A stretch of DNA of 64,000 bases from Bacteroidota bacterium (GCA_018266455.1 JAFEAJ010000022.1:153235-217234); one strand, 5' to 3'. Shown: positions 24,323 to 33,416, counted from the stretch's first letter. The notes: generated by a model from the letters alone, not told the origin. Made by a program: numbers and translations.

Positions 24323-25900
24323 CTATACTTTAATTGCCACAGCTTTGTTGTCAATCATGATTTTTTTGGGGAATTGCAAGATAAATGTGGTGCCTTTATC
24401 CTGTTTGCTAATGAAATAAATTTGTCCGTCCAGCAGTTCCACATACCTTTTTACAATATTTAACCCAAGGCCGGTTCCTTGTATACCTGATACATTTGCA
24501 GCCCGGTAAAATTTGCTGAATATATTTTTTTGATCTGCTTCAGGAATGCCAATCCCATTATCTATAATCTTAATGGCAACATGGCTGTTCCCTGAATCAA
24601 TATCAAAAATAATTTCTTTGTCGTCTCCTGAATATTTGACTGCATTTGAAAGCAGGTTAAGGAATATATTCCTCAATATTTTCTTATCCTGAACCATATT
24701 CTTCTCGCCATGATAAGACAATGTAATTTTCTGCCCTCTTTTTAACATGCTGCCCATCTCATCCACAATATCGTTTGCAAGCTCGTGCAGGTCAAAAGTT
24801 TCATTAACTGATTCCAGCTTGCCCTGCTCTAATTTTTCGATGGAAAGAAAATCGTTCAAAATATCAGTAAGGTTTTTTACAGAATCCTTAATGCGGCCAA
24901 TGTGTTTCTTTCTTTTTTCTTCCTGGTCGGCTTTATTGTAAGATTCGACAAAATAAATGCTGGAAAGAATTACGCTTAGCGGAGTGCGGAATTCATGGGA
25001 AGCGGTGGACACAAACCTTGATTTGATCTCATTCAGTTCTTTTTCCCGTTCCAGCGAAACAATCAGCTCTTTCGTTCGCTCTTTTACCTTTTCTTCCAAC
25101 TCCTGGTTTAATTTTTCCAGTGCATCCTTAGCCATTTTTTGATGGGTAATGACTTCGCTAAAAATGATTATGCCACCGATCTGATGGTCAACTGCATACC
25201 ATGGGCACAGCTCCCATTTCAGCCATTCTGTTTTTCCGCCCGGCATTATAAATGAACCTTCATCAGTACAGATGGTTTCTCCTGACAAACATTGTTGTTG
25301 CAATGTTCGCCATCTTTCAGGAACATGCGGAAAAACATCATAATGGTTCATCCCGATAATATTTTGGGGGCCAAGATGATAATCCTTCATCCAGCGATTG
25401 CTGACAATGATATAATTCATATTCAAATCCAGCATGGCCACTGCTGCAGGTGTGTGTTCAATCAAAAGCTGTATCCGTTTCTCGGCAAAAAGCTGTTCCT
25501 CCTGTGCTTTCCTGCGTTCAGTAATGTCTGTAACAAAAGCCACCACCCGCATGTCATTGTCCCAATCGTATGAGCAAAGGTTGACCTCAACCGGGAAAAT
25601 GCTCCCATCTTTTTTTCTTGCAAACACATCCTTGTCATGTGCCATTATTCTTGTAACGGGGTTCTCATAATAGTCGGCATGGTTTTGAATATGGGAGGCC
25701 CGGAGGTTTTCGGGAACGAGGACTTCCAGTAACTTTCCTTTAAGCTCGTATTTCTCATACCCGAAAAGTTTTTCCGCAAATGGGTTGATTATTTCTATTT
25801 CCCTGCCCCTGTTCACGATGACGATGGCAATGGTTGCATTTTCAAACAATGCCCGGAAGCCGGCTTCATTTTGTTGCGTTATGGATTTTAATTGCGCCAT
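24323..25900 (-). CDS. PAS-domain sensor histidine kinase
   Basis: A 525-residue kinase with no membrane segment, so probably cytoplasmic. A first PAS covers about 12-130 (RALFENATIAIVIVN, FVTDITERR) and a second about 140-255. A coiled coil is at 258-292, and the HisKA H-box is TASHEFRTPL with His302. The ATPase has an N-box around Asn415-Asn419, G1 DNGIGIP (448-454) and G2 GTGLGL (475-480). It probably phosphorylates the adjacent REC-Crp regulator. The signal is unknown; redox or small-ligand sensing through PAS is possible. Confidence 0.9.
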   Translation of the reverse strand: MAQLKSITQQNEAGFRALFENATIAIVIVNRGREIEIINPFAEKLFGYEKYELKGKLLEVLVPENLRASHIQNHADYYENPVTRIMAHDKDVFARKKDGSIFPVEVNLCSYDWDNDMRVVAFVTDITERRKAQEEQLFAEKRIQLLIEHTPAAVAMLDLNMNYIIVSNRWMKDYHLGPQNIIGMNHYDVFPHVPERWRTLQQQCLSGETICTDEGSFIMPGGKTEWLKWELCPWYAVDHQIGGIIIFSEVITHQKMAKDALEKLNQELEEKVKERTKELIVSLEREKELNEIKSRFVSTASHEFRTPLSVILSSIYFVESYNKADQEEKRKKHIGRIKDSVKNLTDILNDFLSIEKLEQGKLESVNETFDLHELANDIVDEMGSMLKRGQKITLSYHGEKNMVQDKKILRNIFLNLLSNAVKYSGDDKEIIFDIDSGNSHVAIKIIDNGIGIPEADQKNIFSKFYRAANVSGIQGTGLGLNIVKRYVELLDGQIYFISKQDKGTTFILQFPKKIMIDNKAVAIKV

Positions 25901-26027
25901 TGCTGAAAGATTGAGCGGGATTTATGATAACTATACAAGCTCATTTCGGGGTTGAACAATAGCCCTTTATTTCTCATTCGAAACAACCAGCTGGCGTAAA
26001 CTCAGCAAGGTTATCGCTAAACAATTT

Positions 26028-26612
26028 TTACGATTTGATATCATAAGTGTTCATCACTTTGAACTGAAAATTTCCCGGTGGATCAGACACTATTCCATAC
26101 ATTATTATCCTTTTGCCGCCTGTAGGTTTATCAGTTGGGCCATCAGGCAAGTAAACCGGGAATTCCCTCACCAACTTGCCCTGGAGCAACATAAAATGGT
26201 CGTGCCCTTTATATCCTTCCTTCAATTTGCCATCCAGCATAACATCAGGCAGCATAATGGGCACATAACTTTTATTCTGGTCCGATGCAAAACCATATAC
26301 CGTTCCAAATTCGGCATTCTTGCCACTGAAAATATAAACCACCAGGTCAGGAAATCCGTCATCATTCAGGTCGTCAATTTCTGTTTTGGATATCCTGCCT
26401 TTAACCATAAATTTCATTTCCCGGGCATCTTTATCGAAACCGACAGGCTTAATCGTCACTTCATTCTCTGCAGTGCTTTTGTTATTGCAGAATATTTTGT
26501 ACCCTGCCTTGCCCAGTTTCAAGGTAGAATCAATCTTTTCAAACTGGCCTACACAATTGTTGCTCAACACCAGCAGTGTTGCAACGGCTATAAAAGACAA
26601 TAGACTTTTCAT
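26028..26612 (-). CDS. Exported protein of unknown function with an FG-GAP-like motif
   Basis: A 194-residue protein with a signal peptide (LLSFIAVATLLVLSNNCVG) and a calcium-loop-like DDLNDDGFPDLVVY segment near residue 80, as in FG-GAP/VCBS repeats. The rest is beta-rich. I do not recognise a specific family. It stands alone. Confidence 0.65.
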   Translation of the reverse strand: MKSLLSFIAVATLLVLSNNCVGQFEKIDSTLKLGKAGYKIFCNNKSTAENEVTIKPVGFDKDAREMKFMVKGRISKTEIDDLNDDGFPDLVVYIFSGKNAEFGTVYGFASDQNKSYVPIMLPDVMLDGKLKEGYKGHDHFMLLQGKLVREFPVYLPDGPTDKPTGGKRIIMYGIVSDPPGNFQFKVMNTYDIKS

Positions 26613-26738
26613 ACTATAAAATTAGAAGAATTGAATGGCATAACAGAACAGAATTTCCAGCGCCGTTAAGCCAACATCAGTTTTATTAGGAAACATGAAT
26701 TTTTCTTGCTATATTAACTTCCCCAAATCAATAATGCG

Positions 26739-26828
26739 ATGGCAAAAAGAGTATTTAATATTGCCATATATGTTACCATCACAGCTGCTTTTGCCGGGCT
26801 TTTGTATTGGCTTATGATGAATAACTAA
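26739..26828 (+). CDS. Possible small single-helix membrane protein (29 aa)
   Basis: ATG to TAA encodes MAKRVFNIAIYVTITAAF and then GLLYWLMMNN: a basic start and one 20-residue hydrophobic helix, a layout common for bacterial small membrane proteins. It sits alone in a 416-base gap. Support is only compositional. Confidence 0.35.
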   Translation: MAKRVFNIAIYVTITAAFAGLLYWLMMNN

Positions 26829-27028
26829 AGCCTGCTCTCCAGTTAACAGGTAACAGAATTACTTGAGCAAAGACTAAACACGAAACTGTCTGTAACAGCT
26901 TTGCGGCATTATATTTTGCAGTTATAGGCTCTTGCCCCAAATTGGATTTATATAAACCGATCGTTAATTTGCCTAGGGAAAGCAGGTAATAAAAAATTAT
27001 GACAACGGCTGCTATTTTCTCTTGTCTT

Positions 27029-28093
27029 TCACTCTGGCATAGCGGCCAGTTTTTGAGAAATGGTTTTATTTTCCCTGAACATGCGGAAGCCTTCTTTTAA
27101 AGTGAGATAAGCATGTCCTTTTTTATGGTTCATCCGGCTGATGCGCCATAACAACAGCCAATGCCTTACAATTTCTTTCCATGCAAAAAAAAGCGAATGT
27201 TTCGGATCGTAAATATGAGTGGGCTCCGATCCCGCTCCATTAACTTCGATCAGAGAAAAATTTTTCCCCTGCTTCAATTCATCCCAGGTATTAAACCTGA
27301 TATCCAGCCTTCCAAAATAAAAGCCGTCAATCTGTTTGCAAACTGCATCGATGGTTTTTGTCAGCTCATCATCAATCAAACCTGAGTCATCAATAAACAT
27401 AGCGCCACGGGCATGGTTGCCATAAGGGACCAACACTTTCTCTTCGCCCAAAGGCAAGACCTGCAATAGCCCGTCACCAAATATTTTTTTCAACACCGGC
27501 AATTGCAAAACGGCACGTTTGTTTTTTTGAATGAGATGATTTATGCTGCTGACGCCATCGCCTTTTACTTTCAGGAATTCTTTACGAACGATACCCGAAA
27601 GCCTCCCGTTATCTTCACCTGGGAAACGATAGTAAAAAACACCAACTTCGTTTTTATAAGGAACAAATTCCTGTACATGAAAATCAAGCGAAGCATTGCT
27701 GACATAAGACCGGACATCCTTCTCATCTGTCAAAACCTTTACCCCTCGCCCCCTGCCGCCCACATCAGGTTTGCCAATTAAAGGAAAGGACAAGCCATTC
27801 TTGTACAATTCCAACAAAACAATATCACCATTGCAGGGGAGGGAAAAGAAAATTGTTTTAGGATAAATGGCCGAAGGCATCAATGTCGCTATTTCTTTTT
27901 TAGATTCATTCAGGAAACCTCCATTCCTGATGGTAGGGTTAGAAGCCGCAAAAAAAAAGAAGGATTTTGCCCTTGCGCTCAATCCGAACCAAATTAGATA
28001 TACTGGTGCGTACACTGTATTAAAGCTCCAATATTCCCAATGCAAAAGCCTGATAAAAAATGGGCAGTAAGCGAGGCGGCTCAACCGGTTCAT
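27029..28093 (-). CDS. ATP-grasp ligase (D-Ala-D-Ala ligase/RimK-like)
   Basis: A 354-residue protein whose residues about 100-330 form an ATP-grasp fold. A glycine-rich loop GKPDVGGRGRGVKVL contacts phosphate, VQEFVPYKNEVGVFYYRF follows, and the Mg-binding acidic block is GRLDIRFN...SLIEVNGAGSEPTHIYDP. The first 90 residues are hydrophobic and aromatic-rich, unlike standard Ddl. It should join an acyl group and an amine or amino acid using ATP; the substrates are unknown. Its ATG overlaps the NRDE gene's stop by one base (TAATG), so they are co-translated. Confidence 0.8.
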   Translation of the reverse strand: MNRLSRLAYCPFFIRLLHWEYWSFNTVYAPVYLIWFGLSARAKSFFFFAASNPTIRNGGFLNESKKEIATLMPSAIYPKTIFFSLPCNGDIVLLELYKNGLSFPLIGKPDVGGRGRGVKVLTDEKDVRSYVSNASLDFHVQEFVPYKNEVGVFYYRFPGEDNGRLSGIVRKEFLKVKGDGVSSINHLIQKNKRAVLQLPVLKKIFGDGLLQVLPLGEEKVLVPYGNHARGAMFIDDSGLIDDELTKTIDAVCKQIDGFYFGRLDIRFNTWDELKQGKNFSLIEVNGAGSEPTHIYDPKHSLFFAWKEIVRHWLLLWRISRMNHKKGHAYLTLKEGFRMFRENKTISQKLAAMPE

Positions 28094-28821
28094 TATTTGT
28101 TTACAATTGCTTTTCTGAATTTTAATTGCTGGTCGCTGTTCTGCCTGCTCCTGGTATCCTGATATTTCATCGTTGCCATTTCGTCTTTTATCTCAAGAGA
28201 AGTAATGCTTACTGTGAACACAAGATCATCCCGGTTCATTAGAAGATCATTATGCCCGCCCCCATCCCCGGTGAACTGATGAAAATGCAGGATGCTTTCC
28301 TGGTCCGGGCTGGGGTTTTTGCTGATCCACTCTTCGAACCATTTTCGCCGCCTATCAATTGCCGTTTCATCATACAAAGTAACAGAAGACCAGATATGGG
28401 GCTTATCCACAGGCATTTTTTTGTGGTATTTTTTTTTCCCATCCCATCTGCAGTCATAGAGCTGGCCATTGTCAAAAATTATTGCAGTGAAGGGTTCAAT
28501 GTTATGCAGGCAAATAGCAAGAAAATGATGAAACGGGTTTTCATTGCCTATCAAATCAAGCAGCACTATGCCCCTGCTCTTTGCATAAGGAGGGGTAGGT
28601 TGATGCTTAACAAAACCTCCATTTAAAAAAACAACGGCGTTCCTGTTTTCATGTGCTGCAAACCATGTGCCGCCTGCATCAGGGTCGCGGGGAAACACCG
28701 CATTCCCTGTTTTAAGGGTGTAGGGCCTTGGCGCAATCGCAGGCAAACGCCAATGCTTTTCATCTCTGTTTGAAGTGATGATGATTTTATTGTTAACAGG
28801 AACAAAGCTTACTGTGCACAT
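28093..28821 (-). CDS. NRDE-family protein (TANGO2-like)
   Basis: A 242-residue protein beginning MCTVSF, with the family-defining NRDE motif in ITSNRDEKHWR near residue 18, then PRDPDAGGTWFA and NGGF. The conserved N-terminal Cys2 and fold suggest an Ntn-type hydrolase, though eukaryotic TANGO2 is linked to heme and lipid handling. Its start overlaps the DinB gene by 13 bases and its stop overlaps the ATP-grasp gene by 1. Confidence 0.85.
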   Translation of the reverse strand: MCTVSFVPVNNKIIITSNRDEKHWRLPAIAPRPYTLKTGNAVFPRDPDAGGTWFAAHENRNAVVFLNGGFVKHQPTPPYAKSRGIVLLDLIGNENPFHHFLAICLHNIEPFTAIIFDNGQLYDCRWDGKKKYHKKMPVDKPHIWSSVTLYDETAIDRRRKWFEEWISKNPSPDQESILHFHQFTGDGGGHNDLLMNRDDLVFTVSITSLEIKDEMATMKYQDTRSRQNSDQQLKFRKAIVNK

Positions 28822-29309
28822 TGCTTGCGGTACTTGATGGTAGAAACAGCAACCCCAAACTCTTCGGGCAACGAAATTTTGCTCACTTCATTAATTCCGG
28901 TTCGTATCAGGGCCATGTGGTGTATAGCGTGCTCAAGATTATAAGCCACCTCTCTGTAATAATTTGTGGCAATTGACAATTGCCCGCTAACTGAATCATC
29001 ATAACATGCTTCCAGGCTCAATTCCTTATTGGGCTTGTTCAGTTGACAAAAGATTTGACAAAGCATTTTTTCAGCTACTTTTTTGTCAGTTTCTATTAAA
29101 GCATCGCGTTTCCTTTTTTCGTAATTTACTATACCTCCTTCATATCCGCTTTCAAGGCATTGGAACAGTTCAATAATATGCCGCACATGCTGGCCAATGG
29201 TGTTCTTGAATAAAGAGGCACAGGGTTGCACATACTCCTGGTCCGACAGTTGCCGCAATGTTGCAGCAAGCTGGGCAAAAACATTATTTACTGCTTCCTG
29301 TAATTGCAT
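28809..29309 (-). CDS. DinB-superfamily protein
   Basis: A 166-residue cytoplasmic four-helix protein. The His pattern fits DinB metal sites: IGQHVRHIIELF early, and EVAYNLEHAIHHMALIRTGI late. The reaction is unknown; family members are thiol-transferases or hydrolases. It is first in the overlapping operon with the NRDE and ATP-grasp genes. Confidence 0.82.
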   Translation of the reverse strand: MQLQEAVNNVFAQLAATLRQLSDQEYVQPCASLFKNTIGQHVRHIIELFQCLESGYEGGIVNYEKRKRDALIETDKKVAEKMLCQIFCQLNKPNKELSLEACYDDSVSGQLSIATNYYREVAYNLEHAIHHMALIRTGINEVSKISLPEEFGVAVSTIKYRKQCAQ

Positions 29310-29339
29310 GAGGAGCCATTGGGATAGATGAACTGATGA

Positions 29340-29876
29340 TTATTTTTTTGCTACTACATTCAAAAAAATTGTCACGCTGTTAGCAATGGTGCTTGCCCCG
29401 CCAACATCAAAATCCCGCCTGTTTATCTTGAACTCGCCTTTAAAAAGGAACCCTCCGTCAACCGGAGCTGCAGTGAACGGAAATGAAATCTCTTTTTTTA
29501 TGCCTTTTATATCAAGCGTACCGAACATAAATAAAGTGCCAGACCTGTTGGAAGCGGTGACTTTAGTAGATACGAAACTGATACGGGGGTGGTTTTTCAC
29601 ATCAAAATAACTGTTGTCCCTAAGATGGTCGTCGCGCATTCCATTATCTGTATTAACGGTGCTGGCATCAATGCTCACTTCAAATTTTGCCCCGGTATAT
29701 TTTGCCGGGTCGAATTCAATAGTGCCTTGTAATCCTTTAAAAGAGCCTTCCACCTCAAACCCGAAATTTTTTACGCTGAACTTTACTGTCGAGCTTTCAT
29801 CAACAGGAATATAGGTTTGTGCAGATATGAACTGTGCCTGGAATAAAATAGCTGCGCTTAACAGGTGTCTTTTCAT
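29340..29876 (-). CDS. YceI-family periplasmic lipid-binding protein
   Basis: A 178-residue protein with a signal peptide ending near FISAQ and a complete YceI lipocalin-like barrel: DESSTVKFSVKNFGFEVEG, GLQGTIEFDP, DDHLRDNSYFDVKNHP and FKINRRDFDVG. It binds an isoprenoid-type lipid in the periplasm. On the minus strand an upstream TAGTTTTG at 29897-29904 matches a Bacteroidota -7 box. It follows the DoxX-like gene by 76 bases. Confidence 0.9.
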   Translation of the reverse strand: MKRHLLSAAILFQAQFISAQTYIPVDESSTVKFSVKNFGFEVEGSFKGLQGTIEFDPAKYTGAKFEVSIDASTVNTDNGMRDDHLRDNSYFDVKNHPRISFVSTKVTASNRSGTLFMFGTLDIKGIKKEISFPFTAAPVDGGFLFKGEFKINRRDFDVGGASTIANSVTIFLNVVAKK

Positions 29877-29952
29877 GATAACATTTTAAAATTGGGCAAA
29901 ACTACTTAGCCCCGGTTTAATAACATCACTGATTATTATGAATGGCGAAAAA

Positions 29953-30345
29953 TTAAGCTTTCTTTAATGGGAGCAATTTCGACACCTGTTTCCGGTAAAC
30001 AAAAACCAGGATTGCGCAACAAACAAAAACGATGACAGCATAGATGAACAATACCGCATCGCCATCGAATACGATGCCGATTTTTGTAAGATGGAAATAC
30101 AAAGCGCCGGCCATCAGCCCAAGCCCTAATACTGCGCCATAACCGGTAGTGCGGGGATAAAGAATCAGTATAGAAGCCATCAGCTCAAAAACACCAGTGC
30201 TGATCCTGCCCCAGGGCTCCATCCCAATTTCGGTGAACAGCTTTACCGATTGCGGATCAGCCCTGAATTTAAAATATAGTGTCTGTAGCATTATAACTGC
30301 AGAGATTAAGCGAAGGGCCCATAATAAGATATTGTTCAATTTCAT
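29953..30345 (-). CDS. DoxX-like membrane protein
   Basis: From the ATG at 30345 it has 130 residues and four membrane helices typical of the DoxX/DoxD-like family (LLWALRLISAVIMLQTLYFK, FELMASILILYP, LGLGLMAGALYFHL). The frame stays open upstream to 30483 but that part overlaps the YHS gene and is not family-like. DoxX-like proteins are linked to thiol and redox homeostasis, with no assigned reaction here. Confidence 0.8.
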   Translation of the reverse strand: MKLNNILLWALRLISAVIMLQTLYFKFRADPQSVKLFTEIGMEPWGRISTGVFELMASILILYPRTTGYGAVLGLGLMAGALYFHLTKIGIVFDGDAVLFIYAVIVFVCCAILVFVYRKQVSKLLPLKKA

Positions 30346-30361
30346 GGCTTTTTTGTTGTTA

Positions 30362-30820
30362 TCAGTGAGTAATTTTTTTCCAGTTTGCATCGGCCCGGTG
30401 ATGCAGGCCTTCCTCATCTTTATCCCAACTTTTGAGCGTGTTATTGAAAAAACGGTTGTAGAAGAGGAACAGTTTCCCATCAATAATTTTGAATGTTTCA
30501 GGATCCACTTCTACTTTCGAGCCATCTTTCCCCATCGCATAAGCGCACCAGCCTCCATATTGAGGTTCATATTTTTCAGGGTGTTTCCCGAACTCTTCTT
30601 TGTCTGCAACAGAAGAAAAGTAATAAGTAACCCCTTCAAAAGCAGCAGCCAGGTCCTTAGTCCCTTTTATGGCTTTGTTAAGGGCAAAATAAGCTACGGG
30701 GTCATATCCGTTTATGCCAACACCGCCAGATAAATTGAAATTTTTTTGCCGAAAAGCAGCATCTTGTGCGCAAGCACTAATTGAAGCGAATAATGCCGCG
30801 GCTAACATTAAATCTTTCAT
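30362..30820 (-). CDS. Exported YHS-domain protein
   Basis: A 152-residue protein with a signal peptide ending near SACAQ. The YHS domain shows the family motifs NGYDPVAYF, YYFSSVADKEEFGKHPEKY and PQYGGWCAYAMG. YHS domains bind metals such as copper. It lies 16 bases before the DoxX-like gene and after the Crp gene. A minus-strand TAATTTTG at 30838-30845 looks like a -7 box. Confidence 0.85.
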   Translation of the reverse strand: MKDLMLAAALFASISACAQDAAFRQKNFNLSGGVGINGYDPVAYFALNKAIKGTKDLAAAFEGVTYYFSSVADKEEFGKHPEKYEPQYGGWCAYAMGKDGSKVEVDPETFKIIDGKLFLFYNRFFNNTLKSWDKDEEGLHHRADANWKKITH

Positions 30821-30872
30821 GTAAAAAGTTTATGCCTCAAAATTAAACCCGCTCAACTGTAAGTATTGTCAG

Positions 30873-31574
30873 TTATGCGACAGCCGCCCGTTTTTGGAGT
30901 TCTTTAACATCCGGGAAACAAATCTGGTGACGGTTGTACCTGATGAGCTTTTCCGCCTCCAGTTCATTAAGGAAAGTAGTAACAGTCTGACGGCTCGATC
31001 CAATAAGGCTGGCAATATCCTCATGAGTAAGATAATTAGGGACACAAACCATAGCCTGCTTTCCATTGGCATTGTTTTGCTCTACAAGTTGCCACAAAAA
31101 ATTCTCCAGTCTTTTTTTTACATCCTTATTCAGCAGGTTGATCAGGCGGTTTTGGATCTTGCGCAACTTAAAGCCCACCCATTTGCTGTATTTCAAGGCC
31201 ATATCCGGCCTGTGCGTAAGCAGTTTTTCAAAATCTTCGACAGCAAAGGAGCAAAGGCTGATATTGTTCTTATACGCTTTGGCAAACTCGCCCTGCAGGT
31301 TGTCTCTCTCCAAGGTGAACTGCCCAAAAAAATCACCTGGCTGGATGATTTCTTTTACTCTTTCGTTCCCCTCCTCATCAATGAAGCCGATTTTAATATA
31401 CCCTTGTTTAGCAAAATAGATTTTGTTGTGGTTGTATGCTTCAAAATAGATATACTGATCTTTTGGCACCTCTTTAAACCCGTCTTCAACCTTAAGCGCA
31501 TGATATTCTTCATCGCTGAGGTTGCTCCACAGGTCGTAGTTCCTGATCAGGATCATTTTTTCCTCAATGCCCAT
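30873..31574 (-). CDS. Crp/Fnr-family transcriptional regulator
   Basis: A 233-residue protein with an N-terminal cNMP-type barrel (IYFAKQGYIKIGFIDEEG, IQPGDFFGQF) and a C-terminal helix-turn-helix (LTHEDIASLIGSSRQTVTTF). No Fnr-type Cys cluster is visible at the N-terminus, so it is not an Fe-S oxygen sensor of the Fnr kind. It probably controls the YHS, DoxX and YceI genes that follow on the same strand. Confidence 0.85.
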   Translation of the reverse strand: MGIEEKMILIRNYDLWSNLSDEEYHALKVEDGFKEVPKDQYIYFEAYNHNKIYFAKQGYIKIGFIDEEGNERVKEIIQPGDFFGQFTLERDNLQGEFAKAYKNNISLCSFAVEDFEKLLTHRPDMALKYSKWVGFKLRKIQNRLINLLNKDVKKRLENFLWQLVEQNNANGKQAMVCVPNYLTHEDIASLIGSSRQTVTTFLNELEAEKLIRYNRHQICFPDVKELQKRAAVA

Positions 31575-31824
31575 TGCGTTTTTTAGTTTATAAAATTAAG
31601 AAAGGAGCTTATGTTATGGGAAATATATTTTTCGCCATTTGTAATAACATCATTAAGCTTCTATATGTTCAAGTTTCAACAGCAGGGAGGTGCAAGGTTT
31701 TTTTCCCACAAACAATGGCCTGCTTAAGGTAGCGGTTTTTTATATCGCATCTTCATATACGCTCATGTGCGCCTCAGGAAATCAAGCAAGCAAAAAACTC
31801 ATTAGATTTACAAAAAATTCCATT

Positions 31825-32601
31825 ATGAATGTGCCGACCATGGCCGAAATGTTTGCCAATGGCGAATCGCCCGAAGTGCTGTTCTGGGTGGGCTGCGCGG
31901 GAAGCTTTGACCAGCGTGCCCAGAAAATTACTAAAGCATTGTCCATGATACTTGAAAAAGCAGGCATTAAATATGCCATACTCGGCAAAGAAGAAATGTG
32001 CACCGGCGATCCTGCGCGAAGAGCCGGAAACGAATTCATGTTCCAGATGATGGCCTACCAGAATATCCAGTTGCTTAACAATTACCATATAAAAAAAATT
32101 GTTACCGCGTGCCCGCATTGTTTTAACATAATAAAGAACGAATACCCGGAACTGGGCGGCCATTACGAGGTTGTTCACCACACCGGTTTTTTGCAACACC
32201 TGATCGATACCGGGAAAATAAAACTTAAGGATGGCGGCATATTTAAAGGAAAAAGAATTACCTATCACGACAGTTGTTACCTTGGCCGGGCAAACAATAT
32301 TTATGAAGCGCCCAGAAAAGTGCTGGAAGCGCTGGACACGGAATTAGTGGAAATGAAACGCTGCCGCAGCAAAGGTTTGTGCTGCGGTGCAGGCGGTGCG
32401 CAAATGTTCAAAGAAGAAGAAAAAGGAACAACAAGAATAAATTTTGAAAGGACAGGGGAAGCCATTGCGACCGGAGCTAACATTATTGCATCAGCATGCC
32501 CTTATTGCAATACCATGCTTACCGATGGGGTAAAAAATAAAGAAAAAGAAGAGGAAGTGGAAGTGATGGATGTGGCAGAGCTGATTGCTGCGTCGATTTG
32601 A
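31825..32601 (+). CDS. (Fe-S)-binding protein with two CCG domains (HdrB/GlcF-like)
   Basis: From the ATG at 31825 it has 258 residues with two Cys-rich CCG domains: FWVGCAGS, MCTGDPARR and TACPHCFN in the first; YHDSCYLGR, LCCGAGG and SACPYCNTM in the second. These domains hold an unusual 4Fe-4S cluster in heterodisulfide-reductase and glycolate-oxidase subunits. The open frame begins at 31690, but the first 45 residues lack family similarity. The usual neighbouring membrane Fe-S partner is absent. Confidence 0.85.
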   Translation: MNVPTMAEMFANGESPEVLFWVGCAGSFDQRAQKITKALSMILEKAGIKYAILGKEEMCTGDPARRAGNEFMFQMMAYQNIQLLNNYHIKKIVTACPHCFNIIKNEYPELGGHYEVVHHTGFLQHLIDTGKIKLKDGGIFKGKRITYHDSCYLGRANNIYEAPRKVLEALDTELVEMKRCRSKGLCCGAGGAQMFKEEEKGTTRINFERTGEAIATGANIIASACPYCNTMLTDGVKNKEKEEEVEVMDVAELIAASI

Positions 32602-32755
32602 ATCATATCGGAAGACCAAACAGCAGGCCCTGTCATGCCGAATAACTTCAGCAGCAACAAGTCTTTTTACTGTAATTGCCTGTGCTGACAACGTTCAAAA
32701 AAGTTCCGGCTATTTGCCTTGTCAGCAGAAAATAAAACTATCTTAACTTCGCGAC

Positions 32756-33277
32756 ATGAACTTTAATTATAAAGAATTGCTGCCTGCGGGCTTTGCCGAT
32801 AGTTCCCGCGTTTGGGTTTATCAAAGCAGCCGCCTTTTCTCTGTTGCGGAAGTATTGCAGATCGAAAGCCTGCTGAATGAGTTTGTGAGCGAATGGAAAT
32901 CGCATGGCGAAGCAGTGAAGGGGTTTGGGACTATTTTCTTCGGCCAGTTTATTGTTTTAATGGCTGACGACAGCGAAAGCAGGATTTGCGGGCGCAGCAC
33001 AGATGAATCAGCAAGAATGATACACCAAATTGAACAGCTTTTCAAAGCAAGTTTCTTTGACAGGCTTTCACTGGCTTTTGTTATCAAGGGTAAAGTGCAG
33101 CTTCTTCCCCTGGCCCAGTTTAGCCATGCTTTTGACAATAATTTTATTGATGAGCAGACCATTTATTTCAACAACGCGGTAAGCACAAAACAGGAACTGG
33201 AAAACAACTGGCTGGTGCCTGTTGGCAAAAGCTGGCTGGCAAAAAAAATTACTCCAGCTATCAAACAAATCTCTTAA
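32756..33277 (+). CDS. Conserved Bacteroidota protein of unknown function
   Basis: A 173-residue soluble protein (FADSSRVWVYQSSRLFSVAE, DESARMIHQIEQLFKASFFD). Relatives are often labelled ABC transporter ATPase in databases, but there is no Walker A or B motif here, so that label is unsupported. It ends just before the tRNA-Gly gene. Confidence 0.7.
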   Translation: MNFNYKELLPAGFADSSRVWVYQSSRLFSVAEVLQIESLLNEFVSEWKSHGEAVKGFGTIFFGQFIVLMADDSESRICGRSTDESARMIHQIEQLFKASFFDRLSLAFVIKGKVQLLPLAQFSHAFDNNFIDEQTIYFNNAVSTKQELENNWLVPVGKSWLAKKITPAIKQIS

Positions 33278-33311
33278 ATCTCAAAAAAGCTGATTAATAT
33301 TGCGCCTATAA

Positions 33312-33384
33312 GCGGCAGTAGCTCAGTTGGTAGAGCATCAGCTTCCCAAGCTGAGGGTCGAGAGTTCGAGCCTCTTTTGCCGCT
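33312..33384 (+). tRNA. tRNA-Gly (anticodon CCC)
   Basis: A full cloverleaf of 73 bases: acceptor GCGGCAG pairing with TTGCCGC, D-arm GCTCAGTTGGTAGAGC, anticodon stem TCAGC/GCTGA with loop TTCCCAA, T-arm loop TTCGAGC and discriminator T. CCA is not encoded. Confidence 0.95.
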
Positions 33385-33385
33385 C

Positions 33386-33416
33386 AAAAGCTCATCAGCA
33401 ACTGGTGAGCTTTTTT
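33386..33416 (+). terminator. Intrinsic terminator after tRNA-Gly
   Basis: AAAAGCTCA (33386-33394) pairs with TGAGCTTTT (33406-33414) around an 11-base loop and runs into six T. It also marks the end of the converging hydrolase gene. Confidence 0.8.

Noticed and set aside
30346..30483. N-terminal extension of the DoxX-like protein
   Set aside because: It overlaps the YHS gene and carries no membrane or family similarity.
32756..33277. ABC transporter ATPase label for this protein
   Set aside because: There is no Walker A, Walker B or ABC signature motif in its 173 residues.
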